Below are positions 49,540-58,447 of a DNA stretch of 64,000 bases, in pieces. Every line of letters starts with the position of its first letter. Position 1 is the stretch's first letter. Made by a program: the position numbers and the translations under genes. The notes under the pieces are model-generated. The model was not told the DNA's origin. It searched no databases and saw nothing but the letters and a program-made list of their open reading frames with translations. Where the stretch lies: NCBI GenBank assembly GCA_964396265.1, contig CAYNEM010000013.1, positions 10,992-74,991 on the forward strand, written 5' to 3'. This DNA comes from EA-27 sp964396265. Its GTDB lineage: Archaea; Thermoplasmatota; Thermoplasmata; RBG-16-68-12; EA-27.

Positions 49540-49977
49540 CTATCGAACGACCTCGAAGCCCAGCGCTACGATCGCGCCGATGTCCTCGTCCAAGACCTGG
49601 AGAAACAGCAAGTAGCCGGCGCCGCAGAAGCATGCCTGACAGCGAATGCCGTTGTCCAGTGTCTCGCGGCGAGCGTCGATGATATGAATCCCCAACCTGC
49701 CATAATAGTCGATGATGATCTCCCTTTGCGACGTCCACTCCCGGGGATAATCAATCGCACTCGCGTTGTTTGACCGAAGCCAGTCCTCCTCCCACGGATT
49801 GCCGTGGCACTGAATCGGCTCGATCGACACCCACGTTGCGCCGGCTTGGTCGGGCAACGGATGCCGCGGAACTGCGTTTCCGCTCCACAGTACGGTCGCC
49901 GCCGGAAGCACGATTCCGAGGATGACTCCGACCGTGAGGCTGATCTGGAGCCCCCAGCGGTGGTGGCGGATCTTCAC
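49540..49977 (-). CDS. membrane-anchored or secreted protein, unknown
   Basis: The 145-residue protein has an N-terminal signal/anchor helix (ISLTVGVILGIVLPAATVLW), then an outer domain with five Cys including CQACFCG near residue 115. Other segments are WVSIEPIQCHGNPWEEDWL and REIIIDYYGRLGIHIIDA. The start is GTG at 49977; a TATA-like GATTAAGTCC (minus strand, 50001-50010) lies about 25-30 bases upstream, as for a leaderless gene. It converges on the TPR gene. The family is not recognised. Confidence 0.62.
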   Translation of the reverse strand: MKIRHHRWGLQISLTVGVILGIVLPAATVLWSGNAVPRHPLPDQAGATWVSIEPIQCHGNPWEEDWLRSNNASAIDYPREWTSQREIIIDYYGRLGIHIIDARRETLDNGIRCQACFCGAGYLLFLQVLDEDIGAIVALGFEVVR

Positions 49978-50056
49978 AGGAACACCTCAGTCCCCGCTCT
50001 GGACTTAATCGTTGGGGGCTCTTGTCGCTGGCTGACGCGAGCGGCAGGCGGACAGT

Positions 50057-50707
50057 TCACGCGACGTCAAACACCCATTTGTCCCGCTCCCGCAAGACCT
50101 CCCGTAGACGCTCCGTCGCCTCCGACTCCTTCAGGCTCATGAAGAACCTCCCGATGTGCTTGCAAAATAGCTTCGCCCTCGCGCGGCTCTGCGTCCAGTC
50201 CGTGCAGTCGTGGTAGATCGACTTGTTCAGAAGGTCGAGGGAGACGACGTAATCCTTCACATCCGCGTTCACGATCGTGGAGCCTCGTTTCGTGAATCGG
50301 ACCTGAACCTCCGCAATCTCTTTCGCGCGCGCGAATCGATCCGTCCCGAGGAACACCTTCAGCAGGTCGTCGAGGTCCATCGCCTCGATCGGCTTCCCGA
50401 GCGCGACGTCCTGCTCGATGATGTCGGCCTCGCGCTCCTCGACGCCTCCCTTGATCTTGGCGGCGACGCCGAACTTCGCGAGCGCCGCGTTGATCTTGCG
50501 GTCGATGTACGCCTGCTCGGCCTCGTCGTACCTCCCGCGGTTCACCGGATCGTTGAAGTACCGCCGCGCCGCGCGAGCGTGAAACGGCGAATGCACGGGG
50601 TATTTCCAGTTCTTCGGGTCTCCGTATTTGTCTGGATCCTTCGGCCAGCCCTCGGGCGGGCTCGGACGGCCGTCGCGCTTGCGTGCGGGGACCTTCGCGC
50701 GGACCAC
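50057..50707 (-). CDS. protein with SWIM-like zinc motif
   Basis: The 216-residue protein has an N-terminal part reading PEGWPKDPDKYGDPKNWKYP and FHARAARRYFNDPVNRGRYD, which resembles phage or plasmid DNA-metabolism proteins. Its C-terminal part carries VVSLDLLNKSIYHDCTDW and FCKHIGRFFMSL, an H-x-C...C-x-H arrangement like a SWIM zinc finger with His in the first Cys position. The GTG at 50707 is preferred to an ATG at 50752 since the TATA-like CTTATCG (minus strand, about 50731-50737) lies 24-30 bases upstream of it. SWIM motifs bind DNA or proteins. The function is unknown. Confidence 0.65.
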   Translation of the reverse strand: MVRAKVPARKRDGRPSPPEGWPKDPDKYGDPKNWKYPVHSPFHARAARRYFNDPVNRGRYDEAEQAYIDRKINAALAKFGVAAKIKGGVEEREADIIEQDVALGKPIEAMDLDDLLKVFLGTDRFARAKEIAEVQVRFTKRGSTIVNADVKDYVVSLDLLNKSIYHDCTDWTQSRARAKLFCKHIGRFFMSLKESEATERLREVLRERDKWVFDVA

Positions 50708-50876
50708 GGAGGCGAAGTGGCGGCAGGTGCGATAAGAGTTCTCAAGAACCACAAGGAGGCGCTGATGCCGGGTGATCGAGGACCACGGCGCGCCCTTCGC
50801 GGCCCGTTGGCCGCCGCGACAGGATCGCGGAAAGTATTATGACGGGGCAGGCGACTCCCGGCGCCGAGGGGTAGGT

Positions 50877-51476
50877 ATGGCCTTCTGTCCGTCGTGCGGC
50901 TCACAGGTCGCGGAAGGCGTGAAGTTCTGCGCCGCCTGCGGCAACCCGATGCCCGCGATTGCAGTCCCGACGGAGGCGCCTGCACCATCCCCCGAGGCGC
51001 AGCAGTACGCGCCCCCGGCATATCCACCGCAGCCCGCGTACCCGCAGCAGTACGCGCCACCACAGCAATACGCGCCGCCAGGATACCCGCAGTATCCGCA
51101 GTACCAGCAACCCTACGCGTACCCGATGGTCCAGCCGCCAGCGCAGAAGACCGGAATGCCCATGGCCGCCGGCGTACTCCTGATCATCGCAGGCGTCCTC
51201 GGCCTGATCGAATGGGCGTGGGTCTTCATGGCCGGGACCTTCGCCTCAATCATCCCCTTCGCCGGGCAGATCATCCTCATCTGCGGGATCATCGGCATCA
51301 CGTTCTCCGTCTTCGGGCTGATCGGAGGCGTCATGGCGGTCCAGCGCAAGATGTGGGGCCTCGCCCTGACCGGGAGCATCCTCGGATTGTTCATCCTCGG
51401 CCCCTTTGGCGTGTCGAGCATCCTCTCCCTCGTCGCGCTCATCCTTATCGCCATCTCCCACCGCGAATTCACTTGA
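50877..51476 (+). CDS. zinc-ribbon membrane protein
   Basis: The 199-residue product begins with a zinc ribbon (MAFCPSCGSQVAEGVKFCAA with CGN after it), followed by about 65 residues rich in Pro, Gln, Tyr and Ala. Four hydrophobic helices follow, such as AAGVLLIIAGVLGLIEWAW and IILICGIIGITFSVFGLIGG. This is a DUF4064-like or related four-helix module. It resembles, in layout, the RDD protein at 4643 and the membrane protein at 54144. A TATA-like GTATTATG (about 50834-50841) precedes it. The role is unknown. Confidence 0.75.
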   Translation: MAFCPSCGSQVAEGVKFCAACGNPMPAIAVPTEAPAPSPEAQQYAPPAYPPQPAYPQQYAPPQQYAPPGYPQYPQYQQPYAYPMVQPPAQKTGMPMAAGVLLIIAGVLGLIEWAWVFMAGTFASIIPFAGQIILICGIIGITFSVFGLIGGVMAVQRKMWGLALTGSILGLFILGPFGVSSILSLVALILIAISHREFT

Positions 51477-51528
51477 CCGGGCCGTGCCTTTAAGTGCCTC
51501 CGGCGCCTCCCCAGGGCGGGGGACACCC

Positions 51529-52338
51529 ATGGCGAAACTCGAACGTCTGAGCGAAGTGAGCGTCTACACGCGGAACCTGAAGCTCGCGAAGGAATTCTAC
51601 ACACGAAAGATCGGACTGAAGGTCCGAGAAGAAGACCGCAAGATGGGCTACCTGAGCCTCGGCGCCACGAAGGGCGGCGAGGACGCGGGCTTCGACCTCT
51701 GGCAGCCCGACCCGAAGTGGGGGCAGGAGTTCTACGACGAGGGCACGAAGTCCATCGGCATCGTGACCGGCATCGGGTTCCAGACCTCGAACCTCGAGAA
51801 GACCGTGGAGCAGCTCGCCGGGCGGGGCGTGAAGGTCGAGAAGGACTCGGACACGTTCGCGCGCTTCTGGGACACGGACGGGAACGTCCTCTTCGTCCAG
51901 GAGGAGCTGCGGCCGAAGGTAAAGCGGGCGGGCCTGCAGGCCGTTTCGTTCGTGACCGTCTCCGTCCGCGACGAGAAGAAGGCGGGCGCGTTCTTCAAGA
52001 CGCTGGGATTCAAGAGTCGCAAGGTCCCCGGGGAGTCCCGCGCGGAAGGTTCGTCGTTCACCATCTACCAGCTCGGCCCGAAGGGGACCGCGATCATGCC
52101 GTTCAAGCCGAACCGGGAGATGTACGACGACCCCTCCGAGTACGACTCGGACATGGCCCACATCGGCGAGGAGACGGGCATCGGCATCACGGTGAACGAG
52201 ATCTACAAGCTGCAGGACGCGCTCCTCGCGAAGGGCGTGCAGTTCAAGGCAAAGGCAGAAGAGCGCGAGTGGGGGAGCATCGCCGCCAGGATCTACGACC
52301 CCGACCGCAATTCGTACATGCTGTACCAGATGAAGTAA
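51529..52338 (+). CDS. tandem glyoxalase/VOC-domain protein
   Basis: The 269-residue protein has two VOC modules. The first, LSEVSVYTRNLKLAKEFYTR to FWDTDGNVLFVQEE, and the second, AVSFVTVSVRDEKKAGAFFK to IYDPDRNSYMLYQMK, each show the paired beta-alpha-beta-beta-beta pattern. The usual metal ligands (His in the first strand, Glu in the last) are only partly present, so metal use is uncertain. VOC proteins include glyoxalases, dioxygenases and isomerases. A TATA box (CCTTTAAG, 51488-51495) precedes a short leader. It converges on the acyl-CoA dehydrogenase gene. Confidence 0.82.
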   Translation: MAKLERLSEVSVYTRNLKLAKEFYTRKIGLKVREEDRKMGYLSLGATKGGEDAGFDLWQPDPKWGQEFYDEGTKSIGIVTGIGFQTSNLEKTVEQLAGRGVKVEKDSDTFARFWDTDGNVLFVQEELRPKVKRAGLQAVSFVTVSVRDEKKAGAFFKTLGFKSRKVPGESRAEGSSFTIYQLGPKGTAIMPFKPNREMYDDPSEYDSDMAHIGEETGIGITVNEIYKLQDALLAKGVQFKAKAEEREWGSIAARIYDPDRNSYMLYQMK

Positions 52339-52348
52339 CCGTCATCGC

Positions 52349-53491
52349 CTACAACGCGAGCATCTCGCGGGCGATGACCATCCGCTGGATCTCGCTCGTC
52401 CCCTCACCGATCTCGCACAGCTTGGCGTCGCGGAACATCCGCTCGACCGGGTAGTCTTTGATGTATCCGTAGCCTCCGTGGACCTGGACGGCTTTCGTCG
52501 TCACCCACATCGCGGCCTCGCTCGAGAACAGCTTCGCCATGGAGGCCTCCGTCTTGAACGGCCTCCCCTGGTCGCGCAGCCACGCCGCGCGGTACACGAG
52601 CATCCGCGACGCCTCGATCTTCACCGCCATGTCCGCGAGGTGCCACTGCACCCCCTGGAACTGCGCGATCGCCTGCCCGAACTGCTCGCGCTGCTTCGCA
52701 TAGGCGACCGCCTCTTCGAAGGCGCCCTGCGCGATGCCGAGTCCGAGAGCGCCGATGGCGATGCGCCCGCCGTCGAGCGTCTTCAACGCGTTCACGAACC
52801 CCTCGCCCTCCTTCCCGAGGAGGTTCTCCGCGGGGATGCGGCAGTCCTCGAGGAGGACCTGCGATGTCGCGGACGCTCGCATCCCGAGCTTGTCCTCCAT
52901 CTTCCCGACGTGGAGCCCGGGCGTCCCCTTCTCCACGATGAACGCGCTCACGCCGCGGTTCCCCTTGGCGCCATCCGTCTTGGCGGTGAGGACGAAGGTC
53001 CCGGCGACCGGCGCGTTCGTGCAGAAGTTCTTCGAGCCGTTCAGGACATAGGCATCCCCGTCGCGCGTCGCGACAGTCTTCATGCCGGCGGCATCGGAGC
53101 CGACGGAGGGCTCCGTGAGGCCCCAAGCGCCGATCTTCTTCCCCGCCGCCAGATCCGGGACGTATCTGCGCTTCTGCTCCTCGTTCGCGGCGATGAGGAT
53201 GTTCCCCGTGCACAGCCCGTTGTGCGCCGCCATGATCAGGGCGTGGCTCCCGTCCACGCGCGCGATCTCTTCGATCGCGACCGCGTACTCGAGCGTGCTC
53301 GCGCCTGCGCCGCCAAGGTCCGGGGGGACGAGCATCCCGAGGAGGCCGAGCTCTCCCATCGTCGCGACGGTCCGCGATGGGAACTCGCCGGACGCATCGA
53401 ACTCCCGCGCGATCGGCTTGATCTCTTTCTCCGCGAATTCACGCGCGGTCTTGCGGACGAGGTCCATCTCGGGCGTCGGGCGGAATTCCAC
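52349..53491 (-). CDS. acyl-CoA dehydrogenase
   Basis: The 380-residue flavoprotein makes the first double bond in acyl-CoA beta-oxidation or acts on a branched or short acyl-CoA. It has GAWGLTEPSVGSDAAGMKT, NGSKNFCTNAPVAGTFVL, IDALLAREMLAL-type C-terminal elements and the catalytic region LCEIGEGTSEIQRMVIAREM with the usual Glu-Gly-Thr. The start is GTG at 53491, 24 bases from a TATA box (CTAATATCC, minus strand, 53511-53519) that overlaps the stop of the exonuclease gene. An operon with two thiolases and DUF35 proteins lies 2.6 kb away and may belong to the same pathway. No ETF genes are seen. Confidence 0.92.
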   Translation of the reverse strand: MEFRPTPEMDLVRKTAREFAEKEIKPIAREFDASGEFPSRTVATMGELGLLGMLVPPDLGGAGASTLEYAVAIEEIARVDGSHALIMAAHNGLCTGNILIAANEEQKRRYVPDLAAGKKIGAWGLTEPSVGSDAAGMKTVATRDGDAYVLNGSKNFCTNAPVAGTFVLTAKTDGAKGNRGVSAFIVEKGTPGLHVGKMEDKLGMRASATSQVLLEDCRIPAENLLGKEGEGFVNALKTLDGGRIAIGALGLGIAQGAFEEAVAYAKQREQFGQAIAQFQGVQWHLADMAVKIEASRMLVYRAAWLRDQGRPFKTEASMAKLFSSEAAMWVTTKAVQVHGGYGYIKDYPVERMFRDAKLCEIGEGTSEIQRMVIAREMLAL

Positions 53492-53515
53492 GGCCAGCGA
53501 TGCCCCCGGCGGATA

Positions 53516-54088
53516 TTAGGGCTTTCGCGTCGCCGTCTCCCGCTTCCGCTTGCGATCGCCGAACGTCGTCAGCAGTGCGCGCAGCTCCGCGAGGAGGGCG
53601 AGGGTCACGTCCCTCTCGTTCTCGATGTACGCTAGGATCTCCTGAAACTTTCCCTGGCGGTAGAGCACGGGGACCTCGGCGCTCGCCCCCTTGTCCACGA
53701 AGTTCGCGATCCCGGAGCCGTCGAACCTCCCCGCGTTCATCAGCACGAGCACGGACCCGAGGTCGAGCATCGCCTTGTCGAACCAGAACCGGCGCACCTC
53801 GGGCGGGGACCACTCCCTCACCTTGTGGTGCTGTCCCCGCTCCATGAGGAACGTGAGGTCGAACCGCAGGCGGTTCCCGACCGGCACGAAGTCCCAGGTG
53901 ACGTCGAGCACCCCCTTGCTGAGGACCGAACGCAAGATCTCCCGTTCGCCCCAATCCCACTCCGTGAGAATCTGCAGGGATCCCATCGGCCGGAGGTCCT
54001 CGGACAGCTGCTGGAACTGCACGGTGATCACCCGGTCCGACTGCGGGTCCTCGCCCTCCGTCTCGATGTCGAAGTAGAAGAGGGGCAC
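53516..54088 (-). CDS. DEDD-type exonuclease-like (RNase H fold) protein
   Basis: This 190-residue protein has the strand-Asp-x-Glu motif LFYFDIETEGEDPQSDRVIT (Asp7 and Glu9), a second motif VPVGNRLRFDLTFLMERG with the Asp, and later DLGSVLVLMNAG and YIENERDVTLALLAELRALL, where YIENERD could carry the final Asp. The set matches 3'-5' exonuclease DEDD superfamily proteins, as predicted for archaeal DnaQ-like exonucleases. It could process DNA or RNA ends. The downstream acyl-CoA dehydrogenase has its own promoter across this gene's stop codon. Confidence 0.75.
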   Translation of the reverse strand: MPLFYFDIETEGEDPQSDRVITVQFQQLSEDLRPMGSLQILTEWDWGEREILRSVLSKGVLDVTWDFVPVGNRLRFDLTFLMERGQHHKVREWSPPEVRRFWFDKAMLDLGSVLVLMNAGRFDGSGIANFVDKGASAEVPVLYRQGKFQEILAYIENERDVTLALLAELRALLTTFGDRKRKRETATRKP

Positions 54089-54143
54089 CGGTCGAGAATG
54101 TCCCGTGGCGGCTATCTACGTTGCGGGCTCACACCTTTATCCC

Positions 54144-54707
54144 ATGCAGCCAATCCCGCCACGAGGGAGGTTCCTGAGCTCGCCGCCGACGCCGCCACCG
54201 GCGTGGGGCCCGCCGCCCCCGATATGGGGCGCGCCGCCTTCTCGACGTCATGTCGACGAAGCCGCGCACCGGGGCCGCCTGCAGTCTTCCGCGAACCTTC
54301 TCGTCGTGGCGGCCGTGCTCCATGTCGCCGCCGGGGCCCTCTCCTTTCTGGTCCTCACCGCCACGATCCCGGACTCGTCGATCCCGGAATTCCCGGACAT
54401 CGTGTACGCGATCGCGGTCATCGGCCTCGTCGCGCAGATCACATTCGCCGCCATCGCGGGAGCCGGCTTCGCCTTCCTGCCGAGGGGCGGGACTAACGTC
54501 GTGTCGTTGGGCACGGCCCTTCTCGTCGTCGGCATCCTCGCGGCGATCTTCTCCATCGCGATCTCTGGCGGCTTCATCGGAGTAATCGCGGGTGCCCTGA
54601 CCGCCTACGCCGGGAACAAAGTGCGCAAGCCGCCGACTCTCGCCTGGATCCCGCCGTCCAGCTGGATGCCGCCCCCGCAGCCTCCGGGGTTCCCGCCCTC
54701 CCCCTGA
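54144..54707 (+). CDS. four-helix membrane protein, DUF4064-like
   Basis: The 187-residue product has a Pro-rich N-terminus, then four membrane helices, for example SSANLLVVAAVLHVAAGALS and LLVVGILAAIFSIAISGGFI, and a Pro-rich tail. The pattern AAIFSIAISGGFIGVIAGAL is echoed in the last helices of the next protein (AAIFSIIVFGGIVGVVGGVM). The start is uncertain: the TATA box (CCTTTATCC, 54134-54142) predicts transcription start near 54161, after the ATG at 54144, which would leave a CTG at 54174 following GGGAGG as the first start. The function is unknown. Confidence 0.6.
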   Translation: MQPIPPRGRFLSSPPTPPPAWGPPPPIWGAPPSRRHVDEAAHRGRLQSSANLLVVAAVLHVAAGALSFLVLTATIPDSSIPEFPDIVYAIAVIGLVAQITFAAIAGAGFAFLPRGGTNVVSLGTALLVVGILAAIFSIAISGGFIGVIAGALTAYAGNKVRKPPTLAWIPPSSWMPPPQPPGFPPSP

Positions 54708-54829
54708 GATCGATGCCACACTTCTCGCTGCGCGGTCTCCCACACCGCTGAGAACGAACCGAGGAAACTCTTAATGACCCAATCCCGCCTCCCACTCGGT
54801 GGAGGAAGGGTCTGCAGATACCTGTCCCC

Positions 54830-56074
54830 GTGAGCCGGGATACTCGCCTCGCTTCCGCCTCACCGGCGGCCTTTGAGGCTCCAACTCTCCACGGCTCACG
54901 CGCGGGGCCACCGGGACGCTTTCGCGAGCGATTCACCATGAGAGTCGTGGTCGCTCTCTCCGCGAGCGTCGCAACGTTCGCCATGGTGCTTGTTGCCAGA
55001 TCACGGCCTTGGTGGCGGCTGTCCGTGACAGAGCCCGGGTTCGGTTCCATGCAGACCGTGCGTGGTGACTTTGGTCTATCCTCGGTGTGCTGGTTTGGAG
55101 GTTCCCGATGTAGTCAATATGTCGACTATGGCGACCCCTCCATCTTGCCCGGCGTGTTCGGGCTTACCGATCTCATGATGGCAATCGCCTTCTTCCTGAC
55201 AATCCTCCTCGTCGCCTGTGCGTTCGCCTCGATTGTCTGGCCCCGTCTGAGCACGTTGGGTCTCGTCGGAGGCCTTGGCGGAACACTGCTAACATTGGCT
55301 GCTCCCCTGTACCTCCTCATCGCCCTTCCCTCCTCCTTGAGCAGCTCAATGAACATTCCCCCCGTGAACGAGATGCCGGTGATGACCGAGTTCTGGGGAT
55401 CTGAGAGCGGCGTGTTCAGGGCCGGCTTCTGGGGAGCGGGCGAGGGCTGGTTTTTATCCTTCGTGGCTGCAGCCCTGTTTGCCTCTACCATGGTCAGCTT
55501 GTGGGCCATGCGCTCAAGCCTCCTGCCCCATAGGGACCGTACCATCTGGAAGCCAGAACCCAGAAGAGCTGTGGCCCTCTACGACCGAAACCTCGTGCTC
55601 TATCTAGGCTCGATTCGACGAATCGCCGGTTTGCTTTTGGTCGGAGCCTTCATCGCTCATGTCGCCGCGCTCATCGTGAGCCTCTTCTTGTTCCATGCCC
55701 TTGTCGTAGCCAACGCGGGACGGGACCTCTCTTGGCGAGACATCCTGTATGCGTTGGGGGAGATGGGGCTCCAGGGCTTGTTCGTCCTCATGGTTCTGGT
55801 GCAGATCTCGTTGGCATGCCTCTGTCTCCTAGGAGGCGCTCACGTGCTTCGAACCCCGGAGTACAGCACGTCCATAGTTCCTGGGACGATCTCCTGGGGC
55901 ACCTTCGCGGCGATCTTCTCCATCATTGTCTTTGGAGGAATAGTCGGAGTAGTTGGCGGCGTGATGGCCATCGCCTCAGGGCTCATCCTCTATCAAAGCC
56001 AGAGGGAGGCCGCCCTGTCGAGCGCGCACTTGTCCCTTCCCCCCCGCCTTCCGCCGCAACTTCCACCGCGATGA
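54830..56074 (+). CDS. polytopic membrane protein with repeated half
   Basis: The 414-residue protein has about eight helices, in two blocks of four. The first block contains LTDLMMAIAFFLTILLVACA and LGLVGGLGGTLLTLAAPLYL; the second contains IAGLLLVGAFIAHVAALIVS and TFAAIFSIIVFGGIVGVVGG. An outer loop after the first helix has Cys in VCWFGGSRCSQ. The second block resembles the small protein encoded just upstream, so duplication or fusion is likely. Start is a GTG at 54830 after a TATA box near 54769-54778, with an internal ATG at 54938 as an option. The role is unknown. Confidence 0.65.
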   Translation: MSRDTRLASASPAAFEAPTLHGSRAGPPGRFRERFTMRVVVALSASVATFAMVLVARSRPWWRLSVTEPGFGSMQTVRGDFGLSSVCWFGGSRCSQYVDYGDPSILPGVFGLTDLMMAIAFFLTILLVACAFASIVWPRLSTLGLVGGLGGTLLTLAAPLYLLIALPSSLSSSMNIPPVNEMPVMTEFWGSESGVFRAGFWGAGEGWFLSFVAAALFASTMVSLWAMRSSLLPHRDRTIWKPEPRRAVALYDRNLVLYLGSIRRIAGLLLVGAFIAHVAALIVSLFLFHALVVANAGRDLSWRDILYALGEMGLQGLFVLMVLVQISLACLCLLGGAHVLRTPEYSTSIVPGTISWGTFAAIFSIIVFGGIVGVVGGVMAIASGLILYQSQREAALSSAHLSLPPRLPPQLPPR

Positions 56075-56135
56075 GTCCCTCGAACGAGAGAACCCTTTTA
56101 TCGCGAACGGCCTTCCGCGGCGCGGGGCCGAGTAT

Positions 56136-57287
56136 CTGCGCGTCGGGATCGTAGGCGTCGGAGTGGTCCCGTTCCGCCCCGCGACCCCGGAGTACAGCTG
56201 GAAGGAGATCATGTACGAGGGCGCGAGCCGCGCGTACGCGGACGCGGGCGTCGACCCTCGCGAGGATGTGGGTTCCTTCATCACATGCGCTGAGGACTAC
56301 TGGGAGGGGTTCGGCATCTTCGACGAGTTCACACCGGACCAGATCGGCGCGGTCCTTCGCCCCGCGTGCACGGTGACGGGCGACGGCATCCAGGGGCTCG
56401 CCCAGGGCGTGATGCAGATTCGCGCGGGCCTCGCCGACGTCGTGGCCGTGGAGGCGCACAGCAAGATCTCCGATCTCCTCACCTACGAGGGCATCGTGCG
56501 CCACGCGATGGACCCGATCTGGAACAAGCCCCTCGGCGGCAGCCCGTACTACCTCGCGGGCCTCGAGATGGACGCGTACCTCCGGGCGAGCGGTCTCACG
56601 GAGCAGGACTGCGCGGCGGTCGTCGCGAAGAACCGCAACAACGCGCGGACGAACGAGAGGGCCGCGTACGGCGCCACGATCGATGCGGACGACGTCCTGC
56701 ATTCGCCGCCGATCTCGACACCCCTCAAGTCCCTCGACATCGCACCCCTCGCGGACACCGCCGTGGTCCTCGTCCTGGCGGCGGAGGCCCGCGCGAAACA
56801 GCTCGCGTCGGACCCCGTGTGGATTCGCGGGACGGGATGGACCTCCGACTCCCCGTGGCTCGAGACGCGCTCGTGGGCCACGGCAAAGTACCTGGAGAAC
56901 GCCGCCAAGATGGCGTACGCCGAGGCGAAGATCCGCAACCCCGCGCAGGAACTGCAGGTCGCGGAGGTCGATGACAAGTTCTCTTACAAGGAGCCCCAGC
57001 ACCTGGAGGCGCTCGGTATTTCGAAGAAGAGGTCCACCGCCAAATCCATCCGCGGCGGAGCGTTCGACCTTGGCGGCAAACTCCCGGTCAACGCGAGCGG
57101 CGGCTCCCTCGGGTGCGGCAACGTGATCGAGGCTTCCGGTCTCCATCGCGTCGCGGAGGTCGCCCTGCAGTTGCGCGGGCACGCGGGCCGCAACCAGGTC
57201 GATGGCGCACGAACGGGATTGGCGGCGTCGTGGCGCGGCCTCCCGACCGCGACGGGCGCGGTGGCGGTGTTGGGGGTCGGCAAATGA
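56136..57287 (+). CDS. SCP2-type thiolase/acetyl-CoA acetyltransferase, probable CTG start
   Basis: The protein (383 residues from CTG) has a thiolase fold of the lipid-transfer (SCP2) group: RVGIVGVGVVPFRPATPEYS at the start, ACTVTGDGIQGLAQGVMQIR, VAVEAHSKISDLLTYEGI, and the C-terminal NASGGSLGCGNVIEASGLHR. The usual active-site Cys region is altered, as often in this group. A GTG at 56163 would remove the first Rossmann-like strand RVGIVGVG. The only codon that keeps it is a CTG at 56136, which lies close to the start predicted from the TATA box (CCTTTTATCG, 56094-56103). The stop overlaps the next thiolase's ATG (ATGA). Confidence 0.85.
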   Translation: MRVGIVGVGVVPFRPATPEYSWKEIMYEGASRAYADAGVDPREDVGSFITCAEDYWEGFGIFDEFTPDQIGAVLRPACTVTGDGIQGLAQGVMQIRAGLADVVAVEAHSKISDLLTYEGIVRHAMDPIWNKPLGGSPYYLAGLEMDAYLRASGLTEQDCAAVVAKNRNNARTNERAAYGATIDADDVLHSPPISTPLKSLDIAPLADTAVVLVLAAEARAKQLASDPVWIRGTGWTSDSPWLETRSWATAKYLENAAKMAYAEAKIRNPAQELQVAEVDDKFSYKEPQHLEALGISKKRSTAKSIRGGAFDLGGKLPVNASGGSLGCGNVIEASGLHRVAEVALQLRGHAGRNQVDGARTGLAASWRGLPTATGAVAVLGVGK

Positions 57288-58447
57288 GGAAGGTCGCGTG
57301 CATCGGCGCGGGCATGACGCTGTTCCGCCGCCGTCTCCTCGAGACCGGCAAGGAGATGTGCTGGGAGGCGGCGAAGATGGCGCTCGACTCCGCGGGACTC
57401 ACGATCGACGACGTCGACGCGGTCGTCTTCGGCTCGGCGCCGGACGCCTTCGACGGCATCCACATGAAGGGCGAGAACGTCCTCGACGGGTGCGGCGCCG
57501 TCGGGAAGCCGTACGTGCGCGTGTACACGGGCGGCGGCACCGCCGTCTTCTCGCCGATCGCCGCGTACTGGCACGTCGCCTCGGGCGCGTTCGACTGCGT
57601 CCTCGTTGTGAACGAGGAGAAGATGTCGTCGTGCCAACCGCACGCGCAGTCCGTGTTCGGCCACATATGGGATCCTATCCTCGACCGTCCCCTGAAGCCG
57701 AACCTCGTGTGGATCTTCGCGATGGAGATGAACCGCTACATGACCGTGCACAACGTCCGGTACGAGGACATCGCGGCCGTGGCGGTGAAGAACAAGCGCA
57801 ATGCGGTCGCGCACCCGTGCGCGCAGCTCGCGGACGCGAACATCACCGTGGAAGACGTGATGAACTCCGAGATGATGGCGTGGCCCGTACGCCGCCTCGA
57901 CATCTCCCCGCCCAGTGACGGCGCGAGCGCGCTCGTGATCGCGTCGGAGGACTTCGTGCGGAAGCGCAAGGTCGAGTCGCCCGTCTGGTTCAGCGGCGTC
58001 GGCTGGTGCATCGACACGACGATGTGGACGGACCGGGACCTCTACTTCCCCGAATACCTCGCCCGCGCGGCCAAGATGGCGTACAAGCAGGCGAAGATCG
58101 ACAAGCCGCGCGAGCAGATCGACTTCGCGGAGCCGTACGATCCGTTCGATTACAAAGAGCTCCACCACATGGAAGGCCTCCAGCTGTGCAAGAAGGGCGA
58201 GGCGCCGATCCTCACGCGCGAGGGGGTCACGCAACGTGACGGGGACCTGCCCATGTGCCCGAGCGGCGGCCTCCTCGGCGTCGGGAATCCTATCGCCGCC
58301 ACGATGGGGATCAAGGTCGGCGAACTGTATTGGCAGCTGTCGGGCCAGGCGGGGAAGCGCCAGATACCCCATGAGATCCGGACGGGGGTGACGAACGCAT
58401 GGGGCGACCTCATGCAGTTCTCCTCCGTGGTGGTGATGCGCGCATGA
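57284..58447 (+). CDS. SCP2-type thiolase
   Basis: The 387-residue product opens RKVACIGAGMTLFRRRLLET and continues ALDSAGLTIDDVDAVVFGSA, GGGTAVFSPIAAYWHVASGA, ending with CPSGGLLGVGNPIAATMGIK. It is a second thiolase of the SCP2 group in the same operon, with about 30% resemblance to the first. In archaea, SCP2-type thiolases work with DUF35 partners, as in acetoacetyl-CoA synthesis for mevalonate. HMG-CoA synthase is not in the window, so another acyl-CoA pathway is also possible. Its stop overlaps the first DUF35 gene's ATG (ATGA). Confidence 0.88.
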   Translation: MRKVACIGAGMTLFRRRLLETGKEMCWEAAKMALDSAGLTIDDVDAVVFGSAPDAFDGIHMKGENVLDGCGAVGKPYVRVYTGGGTAVFSPIAAYWHVASGAFDCVLVVNEEKMSSCQPHAQSVFGHIWDPILDRPLKPNLVWIFAMEMNRYMTVHNVRYEDIAAVAVKNKRNAVAHPCAQLADANITVEDVMNSEMMAWPVRRLDISPPSDGASALVIASEDFVRKRKVESPVWFSGVGWCIDTTMWTDRDLYFPEYLARAAKMAYKQAKIDKPREQIDFAEPYDPFDYKELHHMEGLQLCKKGEAPILTREGVTQRDGDLPMCPSGGLLGVGNPIAATMGIKVGELYWQLSGQAGKRQIPHEIRTGVTNAWGDLMQFSSVVVMRA

